Source: Mytilus edulis (Eukaryota; Mollusca; Bivalvia; Mytilida; Mytilidae). Taken from it: a stretch of 64,000 nucleotides of DNA. This document shows, piece by piece, positions 12,769 to 23,399 of this stretch. Within the stretch, counting starts at the first letter, position 1. Each line of letters opens with the position of its first letter. The notes beneath the pieces were generated by a model, which made no database searches, had not been told where the DNA came from, and was given only the letters and a program-made list of their open reading frames with translations. The stretch covers positions 15,536,867-15,600,866 of the forward strand of contig NC_092348.1 of NCBI RefSeq assembly GCF_963676685.1. The letters run 5' to 3'. The translations under genes were made by a program, and so were the position numbers.

Positions 12769-13203
12769 CTTTAGGCCATAGTTATTATATTTTTAGTTTT
12801 ACGAAATTTTTTGACAAAACCAATGGGTAGGAGGACGAAAAAAAAAAAAAAAAAACTGCTGCTGCTGCTGATTTTTTTTTTAATACCAACCGTCAATATC
12901 AAATTTATTTTTTTTATTTCACCAGGAGATTTTCTACTAGTGTAACAACTATTTTTTTTTTCTTGACAAGGTTTGAATTGAAAATCAATGTGCAACAACT
13001 TACTAAATCACCAAGAGCATAAATTTAGATTCTTTCATGCAGTTATGAACTAAAAATTATTTTTTTTTGCATGAAAAACACTGGGTCGGAGGAGAAAAAA
13101 AAATAAAAATAAACATTTTTAATTTTATTTTTTTTCCTATTTGGCAAAAATTAGGGTAGGAGGGTTTGTAAAACTAAAAATAAAAAAACTACGGCCTTAA
13201 AGG
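12769..13203. mobile_element. MITE-like element with AT-rich inverted ends
   Basis: The left end ctttaggccatagttatt and the right end, which read inward begins cctttaaggccgtagttt, are inverted copies. Both continue into tttttagttttac. The interior holds two related gggt(a/c)ggagga tracts, A and T runs and a short GCT run. It has no transposase. The minus-strand frame across it, with a serine run, is a composition artefact. Confidence 0.65.
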
Positions 13204-13962
13204 TTTACTACTCATGAACATAGTAGTCATTTATATTCCGAAAAATTTGTTAAAGCCACAATAGATTTGCAAACTCTGTGAAATTCCAAGGATATGAGTA
13301 AAAACATTAACTTTTTTAAAAAGTTCCCAAGTTTGTAGAAATGGTAAAAAATAACAAAAAATTCCATAGTCCGATGTGCACTGAAATTTCAAAGATCTAG
13401 ATCGACAACTGAAGGAGTTGATTACAAAAAATCGGTACCGTTTTCGTAAATTTTGAGAAAAAAATCATCAAGATCACAATTTTGAGTGAAAATGGCAGAA
13501 AATTCCTCAAGCAATTTCATATAAGCAGGTACACAACTTCAACATGTGTGCAATCTTTCTGTAAAGTTTCAGTGGTACAAGAAAAAGAAGCTGAAATGAA
13601 AAATACAAACATGGTATTATTAAGTATGAAATCTTTAGATTTAGTAAAAAAAATTGTGAACCCAAAGAAATGTTAAAAAAACTGAATTTTTAAAAGAAAA
13701 ATTGATTTTAAAACTCAAATGGCACGTAATACTTCAATAAATTTGTTTTTTTACTTTAAACTTTAGCAGTAAACTTGAAAGAAAAAATAGTTCCAAAATT
13801 TACAATTGAAAAAGTGATGCGTTTGTTCCCAAATTATTTATGATAGCATTTTTGATTGATTATATCAAAATTTGTTTTACATAAGATTACTTCCAATGAC
13901 TTTTTTTGGAAAATAATGAAAATCACTGATATCTTGACAATAATAGACTGACACAAGGTTAC
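13204..13962. other. gene-free stretch
   Basis: I see no supported feature. Short frames on both strands are lysine- and phenylalanine-rich and have no motif. Confidence 0.45.
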
Positions 13963-14081
13963 TGCACTCTCCGGAATCACTGGTTCCTTAAACGGATAAG
14001 AACCAGAAGCAGCCAAAATACAGAATGCAAGAATCAGCACCTTTTTGCTACTGGGAGATGAAAACAGATAACCAGTTGAAT
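13963..14081 (-). other. exon-like ORF, unknown
   Basis: On the minus strand a TATTTTAG acceptor at 14082 opens a 39-codon frame beginning STGYLFSSPSSKKVLILAFC and ending YPFKEPVIPESA, followed by a GTAACC donor-like site. The segment contains one hydrophobic stretch. Its composition is protein-like, but I recognise no family and cannot link it to neighbours. It may be one exon of the same minus-strand gene or relic as the blocks at 4.4-12.3 kb. Confidence 0.25.
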
Positions 14082-14161
14082 CTAAAATAGACTGGTTTCC
14101 TTTTAATTTCTAAGTGATTAACGGTAAATCCCCAAAGTCTAGAACAGGGTCTAATGTTACA

Positions 14162-14310
14162 GGGGCGGATCCATTCATTTTAAAAAGAGGATGGGGGTGT
14201 GGTTCCTAACCCAGGATAAAGGGGGGTTCCAACCATAAGTCCCCATTCAAATGCATTGATTGGCCAAAAAAAGGAGGGGACAAAACCCCCAACCCCCCTG
14301 GATCCACCAA
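14162..14310. repeat. dispersed GC-richer repeat, copy 1
   Basis: The block is flanked by ggcggatcca at the left and tggatccacc at the right, and holds G-rich tracts such as aaaggggggttcc. A related copy in the opposite orientation is at 19534-19685, sharing the words for 'cctttatcctgggttgggac'. It looks like a short non-autonomous element with near-palindromic ends. Confidence 0.6.
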
Positions 14311-15154
14311 TGTATTAATCTAAAACTGCTTGGTTAACAAAATTAACAAAACTGATTGTATGCAACTCGTTAAGTGTGTTGGGAGTCTTCAAAATAATTC
14401 CTGTTATAATGGTTGATATTGACCATTATGGATCATTATGGACTGATGGGTATCTACTTTGAACTAGTGAGGCTAATTTTGGATCCCTGTTAAAGAGTAA
14501 ATCTCACAAACTTGAATGATTCAGCACCATCTATCGGTCAGTGTCCAGTAACGATCGATAGTGAGTTGGAATATAACGACTGGATTAGTCAGGTAGAAAG
14601 CTCACAGATGTCTCTTGGTCATGTCATGAGATTAAAAAAAGATCAAACTAAAAATAACTGCAGTCAGTAATCAATAATTGGTTTATTTTATTTTTAAGCA
14701 TTTTATGATGGCAAGTGCTTTACCTATATTGTAATAACCAAATTTGAAAAAGATAAAATGGTTTGATGCCAAGGAGCAAATTAATACATGTTGTAATTCA
14801 AAAAGTATGATAGGGTTAAGATCAGTTTAATACCTTAGAAATGCTTAAACTCTATACAATTTAATTTTACAAATCATGATGAGCACGTATGTTAAATGGA
14901 ATTAACAAGTAAAACATTTATAACAGTTGTCAATTATGGTCTCATAATAATGAAGTACTCATTCAATGTCTTGATGAAACCCTAACGCTGTAGGTGAGAG
15001 TAGAAAATTAACCCACGGTTAAGAAATCTTGAAGCCAAGGGAGATAACTACTGTTAGATATCAGTCATTCAGGATTGATTAGTTAAATGGAGATGATGAT
15101 AGTTTCTGATAACTCAATATGAAGTTTTTGGGGTAATCGAAATCATTTTAGATT

Positions 15155-15248
15155 TTGTTGGTCCTCTTAACAAGATTGATTTTCTCGCTTGAGCCAATAC
15201 GGCGAAAGTGAGAAAAACAATCGAGTTAAGATGACCAATGATAATCTG
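15155..15248. repeat. foldback with CpG-containing loop
   Basis: The arms gttggtcctcttaacaagat / tcgagttaagatgacca and ttttctcgctt / aagtgagaaaa pair across the loop gagccaatacggcg. The pairing is imperfect. No coding content. Confidence 0.55.
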
Positions 15249-16497
15249 TTTATCGCTATTTTGCTTATGACAATGTTGAAATTTACATTGACAGAATTTT
15301 AGTTATGGCTTGACTGTTATAAAAATGTATTTTTACTTCTTTATTATCTTGATAGTATTCAGTGCTTTAAAGATGTATATACCCAGAAACAATTTTTGAA
15401 GAAGCCAAAGGATATTTAAAAAATAATTATTGGATCATTTTCCACTTCCCCTGAATTCAACTTTATAAACGAGAATACGTTTTCTACTTTTTCATTTCCA
15501 ATGCATCATAATATGTCAAATATAATTAAGATTTTGATTGGAGATATATACTTGAAAATTTTGAAAATAAGAAATTAAAGAAAGTATGATGATGATTCAA
15601 AGTTCAAAGCAGCTTTATGCTAAAACATATGATTTTTTTTTTATGACTGTAGAAATATCAAATATTTTTCATTTCAGAATTACATATATAGATTCCTTTG
15701 AATGATACCACACCCTGAATACCTCAAAACCAAAGAACCATCCAAAGAACAACTGAAACAAACAGAATATATAAGCAACTATGTTATATGTTAGTAAAGA
15801 CACGTAGCGCTCAAAGCATAATGTATTTCTGAAATGATCATTTTGATATTTGCTTAGTCTGCACCAAAACACTGAAGATAAAGAATATTTTGCTTTGGAA
15901 GTTTGAATGCACTAGACCTCAAGTTTAAATAGTTTAAAAGTACTATGGGATTTAACGATCTGACAAACACAATGTATTGAAAATACATTGTATCTTTTTT
16001 TTACTTTTGAAAATTATCCACATAAAAGCACTGATAAACCAAAAAGACAATGTTAAAAAACTGTCCATCGTTGGGTCAAATAACAGTCCGTAGTGGAGTA
16101 AATACAAAGAAATTTATCATAACCTGATAAACCTCATCTGAAGTTATTGCAACTATCATCATCTCTGCATTGATAACTTTTAATATCAAATTAACACCCT
16201 AAATATTAAGTGGGGTGTTATACCCTGGGTTAATCACCAACTTCTATATTTTGCTCTTATGTTGTTGCACATTAATAAATGCATAATTTAAATCTTGATT
16301 ATTATGGACAAATATTTTACTGAATTGAAGAGTATATTAAAATGAACTCTTTTAGTAGGCGTTATGAACTTGGCTATCATGGATCAAATGATTTTTACTT
16401 TTACAATTAAAAATTGCTCATAATCCTTTAGAAATTAAAAAAAAAATATTTGATTGTGAATATTTATAACAAATATAAATGGACTTTTTCATATAAC
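15249..16497. other. gene-free stretch
   Basis: I see no supported gene. A minus-strand frame around 16075-16200 is open for about 40 codons, but its only support is a weak acceptor, so it is not called. Confidence 0.45.
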
Positions 16498-16890
16498 AAG
16501 AGTGCACACGCTGAAATGTCTCGCCTTCATTACTAATCATTGATATCATGTTGATAGTCCTAAATGTAAAGCTTTATTACACTCTCACGTAAACTTAACA
16601 TTAATCAAGAAACTAAACATTGACCAATGAACCATGAAAATGAGGTAAGGGCAGATGAACCATGCCAGGCAGACATGTACAGCTAACAATTCTTCCATAC
16701 AACAAATATAGTTGACCTGTTGCTTATAGTTTAAGAAAAACAGACCAAAACACAAAAACTTAACACTGTTCAATGAACCATGAAAATGAGGTCAAGGTCA
16801 AATAAAACCTGAGCGACTGACAAAGATCATAAAATATTTCCATACACCAAATATAGTTGACCTATATGGCATATAGTATTAGAAAAAAAA
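16498..16890. repeat. dispersed repeat with an internal duplication
   Basis: The block begins near aacaagagtgcacacgctga. It contains the sentence caatgaaccatgaaaatgag twice (near 16624 and 16770) and ccatacaa/accaaatatagttgacct twice (near 16695 and 16844). The internal repeat is about 150 bp. No reading frame of interest. Confidence 0.6.
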
Positions 16891-17891
16891 AACTCTTCAA
16901 AATGCCTGTATCAACCCACTCTACTGACTCAACTTCCCTAATGTAAAAAAATATACACAAATGAACTCACTGAGTATGATCCCTGGGTCTTACTTTACAA
17001 ACGTATATCACAATATTGGATCATATACATGTAGTTTAATTTCTTTCAAATTTGTATTTTCATTTCATATGAGTAACCTCCCCTTCACTCAATGAAATTT
17101 TTTAAATGTATTTGAAATTAGAACTCTGGAATTAAAATGAGGAATTTTTCTGACTCAGTGAGTCAAAGCTTTATTCTTTTACACAAATTTTGGTAGCTCC
17201 CCTTGCGAAAGCCTCTAAGACAAGATACCAGTGTTTTCATGGAGTATAACTAGGTCATTATTATCCATTGCTTAGCTTGACTCACATGAATGTTAAAATA
17301 AATAACCAATATTTTCTGTGAAAAAAATGGTGTACCAATTCAATAAATTATGGAGCATATTTTTTTTTAATTAATTGAAGTTAAAATTTTGTCAAACATA
17401 GATACTTCAAAGTAACAAAGAATAAATAATTTAAAAAAAAAATATATATTTTAAAATTATGTGCCATCTTTAATCTTGTCACATTTAAAAATTATAATTG
17501 AAGAAAGAATGAATGGATAAACACCCTGAACTTTGTCCATTTGTAAATTTGTTAACATATCAATTACATACCCACTTCTGTCCTGTCCTGGTAGTAAATA
17601 ATCATCCTAGTAGTAATTCTGTCCTGGGTCACCTGAGTTCATCCCTCATCAATGGTTGGCTTGATGGTGTACATTTTTTAGTTATCAGTTTAGTGTTTTG
17701 TATACTGTCCTTTCTTATGGTTATGGGGTAGTCTGTCTTTCTTCATCCATACTAATAAAGGTAAACTTATTTTCATCTGTTTTATCCCATTGACATTAAT
17801 ACCACATACCGGTACTATTTCTTTATGACAAACTTACAAAGATGGGACAAAAAAAAGACTATCAAAAATACGGTATACCTATCTTCTCTGA
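16891..17891. other. gene-free stretch
   Basis: I see no feature I can support. The 72-codon plus-strand frame at 17513-17731 has no recognisable domain or splice context. Confidence 0.4.
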
Positions 17892-18024
17892 CTACGAACT
17901 CTGTAATGGAAACAGATAATAAAGATTAGTGATGTATTTGAGAAAACTGTTGTCAATTCCATCGAAGCAGATCTCTAAAAAGCCATATTCAGGATTTATG
18001 ACTAAATCTGTCTCTGGCCCCAAT
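17892..18024 (-). other. exon-like ORF, unknown
   Basis: On the minus strand, a strong acceptor (TTTTGTTACAG) at 18025 opens a frame of about 43 codons, with LGPETDLVINPEYGFLEICF then DGIDNSFLKYITNLYYLFP, ending in a stop at 17892-17894. The start of this block is related to the start of the two tandem blocks just upstream (18059-18429): each follows a TTTTTGTTA(C/T)AG acceptor-like site and shares a TTTCAGTCATA-like word. The product is not recognised. It could be a terminal exon or a relic. Confidence 0.25.
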
Positions 18025-18058
18025 CTGTAACAAAAACAAAATTTATAAATTAGTAGTT

Positions 18059-18429
18059 TTGGAGAACATTGGTGTCACTTCCATCAAACAGGCCCTTTAA
18101 CAATCTCAGAGTAGAATGATCTTGTTACTATTGTATAGCGTTGCGAGAACTATTGGCTACCCTCTCTAGTCTGCTACAACGGAGTCCATCCAAAGGTCTA
18201 TGACTGAAACATCCTCCAGGCTGCATCTATAACAAAAATAAAATTGGAGAATGTTGGTGTCACTTCCATCAAACAGGCCCTTTAACAATCTCAGAGTAGA
18301 ATGATCTTGTTACTATTGTATAGCGTTGCGAGAACTATTGGCTACCCTCCCTAGTCTGCTACAACGGAGTCCATCCAAGATCTATGACTGAAACATCCTC
18401 CCAGCTGCATCTGTAACAAAAATAAAATT
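18059..18429. repeat. near-identical tandem duplication of about 186 bp
   Basis: Two head-to-tail copies (18059-18243 and 18244-18429) share long stretches such as gtcacttccatcaaacaggc and atcttgttactattgtatag and differ at only a few positions. Read on the minus strand each copy starts with a TTTTTGTTA(C/T)AG acceptor-like site. Neither has a long open frame. Confidence 0.85.
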
Positions 18430-19533
18430 ATAAATTAAATGTCTGTGGTAAACCTTAAAAAGAGAAAGAAATACATATAAAACATTACACATAAAAACAT
18501 ATAAAATAAAATGGATCAACCAACCTTATTTTCAATTCTTTGAATTAACTTTAACCCCTGAAATGAAATATAAATATTTATTAAAACTCAGTTATCATTT
18601 TTTATATGAAATACATATTGTAAATATTTTTAGCAAATTGCAAGCATTGAACTATTGGACCGGTCAATAGTTTTGGACTATTGGTCCTCTTTGAAACTAT
18701 TTGACCGCAAGCGTCTTTTTATTTGTAGAATTTCCAATGCAGAGATGATGGAGGATTTTGAAAATATTTAAAATACCGTGGGAGTTATGGCGTTGATTTT
18801 TGCATATTGTATCGAGGGTTGACGTCAAATCAAGATGTAGCCTTTGCAATTCAGAATATTTATGAAGTAAACGTTGTGTTTAGGTTTCTGTTTTATATAT
18901 TTCGAATCAACTATTGCCTTTGGCTACGCTTCAGGACAATAGTTGCACCATCAGGGACAATAAACTTAATACTCAACTCATACCCAGTCAATAAGTATAC
19001 AATATGCATTACACATAAACATATAAAAAAAATAGATTATTATATATAAAACAACCTTTGTTTTTGGTTCTTTAAAGAAACTTTAAACCTTTCTAGAAAC
19101 TTAAATTATTTGATTTTTTACCTCACTTTACCATAAAGTTTGCAGGCAATTTAAAGACTGGCAAAAATGGAAGCATAAAATTTTGAGTTTTACCTGTGAA
19201 AGAATATTTTTAGAGGGACCAAATTAGTCCGGGAAACTGTTTTTTGTAGTTGCTCATTTTATATCAAATTTTGACATTTTTTACTTTTTAATATTTGACC
19301 ATGCTGCATATATGTGCAACTGCCACTACTATGGGTCTAATAAAATGTTGCATGTAATACAGACCAAAATGAGGTTCAATTTTTGTCTAGGAAAACAATG
19401 ATATGCAATGCTTTTAGCTCATTTTTACCAGGTAAATCATTAGGTGAAAAATATTTTAAATTGTTTTTGTTTCAAACTTTTTAAAAGAGAGTGGAAGCTA
19501 GTTAATTACAGGATTTAATTACATATTTTTTTA
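18430..19533. other. gene-poor stretch with two related micro-blocks
   Basis: Two short minus-strand blocks of about 33 bp, near 18520-18552 and 19053-19085, resemble each other. Both have an AG before and an AAG|GTTG donor-like site after, in the context gggttaaagttaattcaaag versus ggtttaaagtttctttaaag. They could be duplicated micro-exons or chance. Nothing else is supported. Confidence 0.3.
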
Positions 19534-19685
19534 GTAACCCCAGAGGGGGGTTCCGTGGATTGGAACACCCTCTTTTATTTGAACGATCAATGCATTTGAA
19601 TTGGAAAATATTGTTTGAACCCCATCCCCCTTTATCCTGGGTTGGGACCCCCTTTTAAAATGGCTGGATCTGCTCCTGAACGGTG
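19534..19685. repeat. dispersed GC-richer repeat, copy 2 (inverted)
   Basis: This is an opposite-orientation relative of the block at 14162-14310. It includes tttatcctgggttgggac and ggctggatctgctcctga. A minus-strand frame across it is a repeat artefact. Confidence 0.6.
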
Positions 19686-21033
19686 ACAATCTCCTTGTCC
19701 TAAAAAGTATATTCTTGTGCATAAACCCTCAGCCTTACTGTCAACAGTTAAAAGGGTTAAGCTAGGTTTTGATCAACTCATTTATACTCTGCAGAAACTA
19801 AAAATAAGTCTACAGTCAAAGTCAATCAGATGTCTTGCAGTTATAATGCACTGAACATTTCAATGGAACTAAGGAACATAAGTTTCTATGTGAGACCTCA
19901 TCCAAGAGATCAAAGCACTTAAAACTACCAACAATGATAGAGTGCTTTCCATGTCCTCAAACCCGGTCGTCAATAGTTAATTCAACTCTATTGAGTACCG
20001 GTACTTATTTGTCAGAAGTCTCTGTGCATCAGTCAAAGTGCTGGTGATATAGTCTCTACAGAGTAGAAATGAGTAAAATCTTTTAAATAAATTTTTTTTT
20101 CACAATCTTGTATATTAACATTATTAAATGATATTTGCATTATGAAGTAGGATACACATTTGAGATGTTAGTGTGCTGATGCGGGTCTTTATTTAGTGAT
20201 GTATTGTTATAAGAATGGCATCCTACAGTCATTGCTTACATGGCTTAATTTTTTTGGAAAATGAAAAAAAGATTGTTGCTGTAAGCATGGCAAAGAGTTA
20301 TGTTATATAACCAAAGTTACCTCCCATTGATTAAAAGGTGATTTTCATCAAAACAACTTCCATTCACTTGTAAAAACTTGAATAAAGAACCAAAGCAATT
20401 GAAAATTAACAATGTTAAAGGCCAATGATAAAGTAATTAATAAAATAACAGGATTGAAATTTTTCTCTTGGTGTCATCTCATATATTTTCCAAAAAAGTT
20501 TGTTGCATCTGGTAGTTTTTTTTAAAAGAACATAAAATAGTTCATCTAAACTTTGCAGCCATTCAAAAAAAAAAATATGCATGAAATTTTGTAGTTTTGG
20601 TTTAGACATTGCACAAGTTTTCATATTAACAGGTCTAAAAATTTGAGCATTTTTCAATTCATTTCTAAGGGAGGGCTTTGAGATATGAAAAAAAAATCTT
20701 TTGTTGGGTTGCTGCTTCATTGATGTATACCTGCATCCTCTTTTTTCCTAATGAGGATCTTAGAAAGAAATTAAAGTGTCCATATACATAATTGTTAACC
20801 AAGAAAAAAATACTTATCTCTTTGGTGACTACAGAGATGGATATTTTTCTGTACCATTGCTTACTCTTCAAGGTCATTGAATACTCTCTGCTCAATTTTT
20901 GGATTCCTAAAAAAATATCAGTTTTGTATATAATATTTGAAAGGGTGGAAACTTTATAAATTATATTATTTTTTGTTTTTTATAAAATGTTTTTCTTTTT
21001 TTTTGTTGATCTAAGAGAGTCATCATCACAGCT
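19686..21033. other. gene-poor stretch
   Basis: I see no supported gene. On the minus strand, near 20863-20911, a TTTTTTTAG acceptor is followed by NPKIEQRVFNDLEE and a GTAAGC donor. A 28-bp block near 20738-20765 could extend it in frame (SSLGKKRMQ). This is suggestive only. Confidence 0.3.
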
Positions 21034-21115
21034 AGGCACTTGTCTCAGAAAAAAAAAATTCCTATATGTTATATTAAGGTATTATAGGAAATTTTTTTTT
21101 CTGAGACAAGTGCCT
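21034..21115. repeat. foldback hairpin
   Basis: The arms aggcacttgtctcagaaaaa and the matching ctgagacaagtgcct pair nearly perfectly over about 33 bp each, with a short AT loop. No coding content. Confidence 0.75.
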
Positions 21116-21173
21116 GTGGTCATCATGGTCATATGTTTTCTTTGATGCATCTTTAATCATTGCTATAAACCAA

Positions 21174-22960
21174 CCTAATCACAAACTAATACATTTTTTG
21201 TACATGCAAACTAAGCAAAAGTTTAAAAGTCAATAGACTATGACTGAGGGGTCAGGTCCAAATAATATCCATGGAAATGATATATGCCGATACTTATACA
21301 ACTGCAGACCTATTATCATTAACCTACCACTAGTGGTTCCCCATAAACTTACATAAGGCCAGGATTTTTTAATTTGTTGGTTTACGGATCCGCCGACCCG
21401 ATTTTGCCGATTTCCAGCTGAATAAAAATAAAATTGACTTTTCATGCTTTTTTATTGCCGCCCACCCTAAGAAATGCATTATCCCTGAAAAATAATTAAA
21501 ATAATTTTTTTTATGAAATGAAATGCATTAATCACTAACAAAATTGATAACACTTGCTGTTGTGAAAAAATAAAACTTCCAGTTTACGTTATTTAAATAT
21601 AGACAAATCAATTATCATAATAACTGACCTTGAAATGTCGTTTGCACAAATAATTTTGCGGAACGAAACTTGTGTTTAAAACCAACCCTGTATGCTAACA
21701 TTCCCATGAAAATTTTAAAATTGTTTGTACGCACATTGAACGACAAATTTATGTGACGTATAAAATTTTCTGACGTCAGACACTCAATAAATGTGTTCGT
21801 AGATAGTAGATGTTTTTGTGTTCTGTTAAATTGTTCCTTTTAAAATTGTTAAACGATGATGACTGATGTACCCATATTTTGACTATTATATTTATTGTGT
21901 CTGTTTATTTAACGCATCAATGTAAAAATATCGGAAATTGATGAGACTGTCATTACAAAAGTGAGAGGGTTAGCGCTATAGAACCAGGTTTAATCCACCA
22001 TTTTCTACATTTGAAAATGCCTGTACCAAGTCAGGAATATGACAGTTCTTGTCCATTCGTTTTTGATGCGTTTTGTTATTTGATTTTGCCATGTGATTAT
22101 GGACTTTCCCAATTGATCTTCCTCTAAGTTCAGTATTTTTGTGATTTTACTTTTTACACAATAAGTTTGTTTCCCTTATTTGTCATAAGTCCGTAAGATG
22201 CATCATCTCATAGAAATAGACTTGTCCAAATGTGGATAGGTTGAAGGCATCAAGTTGAAGTATTGAATATTAACAAATCATTTGGAACTTTCTTGTTTCA
22301 TAGATAATAAAAAAATTATCGTCCATTTGGATAAAAAACGGGAATGCGAGACAACAGATTGACCCAATAATCTCGTTTTTCCAATGGACGAGTCTATTAG
22401 GTTTTTGACACGTGTGTTGAAACTTATTTTCGTACGACGTTTTTACATTTTTTTTCTTTATCAGTTTTCGTGCTTGAAGATCATTATTCACCAAGTTTTC
22501 TGGAATTGATTAAGAGCTACGCGAATCTATTTTTCTTGTTTCTGAAATGACGATTTAATTTCATCTTTGTCCGTGCACCCCCCCTTTTTTTATACTGTAA
22601 CTTATTAGACAATGTCATGCGATGTTTATAACAGCTGAGCAATAATATTTCATTGAACTAAAATTTAAGAAATGATGATAAAATGGCATAAAAAACATAT
22701 TGTTAGAAAGGTGAAATATATATTGATTTTGCATATTTTTCTGTTTTCAAAGATGATTTTTTTTCTTTTTTTTTCCCCGACCGACCACCCGACTTTTTCA
22801 TGGGGAAAATCCGTAAACCAACAAATTAAAAAAACGTGGCCTAATCAAACTAATACATGAAAACTAAGCAAAAGTTTAAAAGTCAATAAACCACAACTGA
22901 GGGGGCAGGGCCAAATAATCTCCATGGTAAAGAAATGTGTTAGTGCTAATACAGTTGTGT
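21174..22960. mobile_element. composite element with inverted ends and flanking direct repeats
   Basis: Inverted ends of about 34 bp lie at 21356-21389 (ggccaggattttttaattt, then gttggtttacgga) and 22815-22846 (the same read inward, with ggccacg). Outside them, segments of about 110 bp at 21174-21300 and 22845-22960 are direct repeats, sharing actaagcaaaagtttaaaag. Inside lies one copy of a dispersed repeat of about 490 bp (21665-22150). No transposase is visible. The arrangement suggests a non-autonomous DNA element that acquired a nested insertion. Confidence 0.55.
21665..22150. repeat. dispersed repeat of about 490 bp, copy 1
   Basis: This block matches 37912-38400 along almost its whole length, for example aaccctgtatgctaacatt, aattgttccttttaaaattg and aaccaggtttaatccaccat. 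Its last 140 bp, from about 22009 (gaaaatgcctgtacc), also occur inside the Penelope-like copy at 62795-62935. Short frames here are not genes. Confidence 0.8.
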
Positions 22961-23399
22961 ACTAAATATCTTTGACTCGGTTCACCACCAACTTACTGTA
23001 CATAATCTCAAGCTAATACATTGTTATCAACAGCATACTTATGTCTCGCTTTTTTACTCCATTAAGCGAGACAAAAATGATGAGGAGAAATGTAATATTC
23101 AACCAAAACATACCTAATAGATGAACGCAACTGGCCAATTCTTTTATACTGGTGTATATACTCTACAGCCTAGGTTTTCTGTAGGTCTTTTTTTAAGTTT
23201 CTGTGGTTTAACAATTCATCAAAATGAGAATGTTGTGGATAGTCTTGTAAATTCTCTGAAATACAAAATTCAATTTTACTTCTGCATATCTATATATTCC
23301 TTTTTCAGCTGCACTGTTTTTTTCTGTGATCAATTTGCTGTAATATTTTCAAAAGCATACACAAAAACATTATGATTGGTTTTAAAAAATCTTAATAAA
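22961..23399. other. gene-free stretch
   Basis: I see nothing supportable. An 84-codon plus-strand frame at 23121-23375 is F/S-rich and has no motif. Confidence 0.4.

Noticed and set aside
12771-12998. Minus-strand ORF with serine and phenylalanine runs
   Set aside because: It is generated by GCT and A/T runs inside a MITE-like element.
13834-14040. Secreted protein suggested by a hydrophobic N-terminus
   Set aside because: The supposed start is a GTG, and the frame continues upstream past it. The hydrophobic stretch is internal, so a signal peptide is not supported.
16075-16200. Open minus-strand block after a TTAATATTTAG
   Set aside because: It has no duplicate, a weak acceptor and no recognisable protein, so chance is likely in this AT-rich DNA.
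20415-20720. 101-codon minus-strand ORF
   Set aside because: The F/K/N-rich composition fits AT bias. There is no motif and no homologous duplicate in the window.
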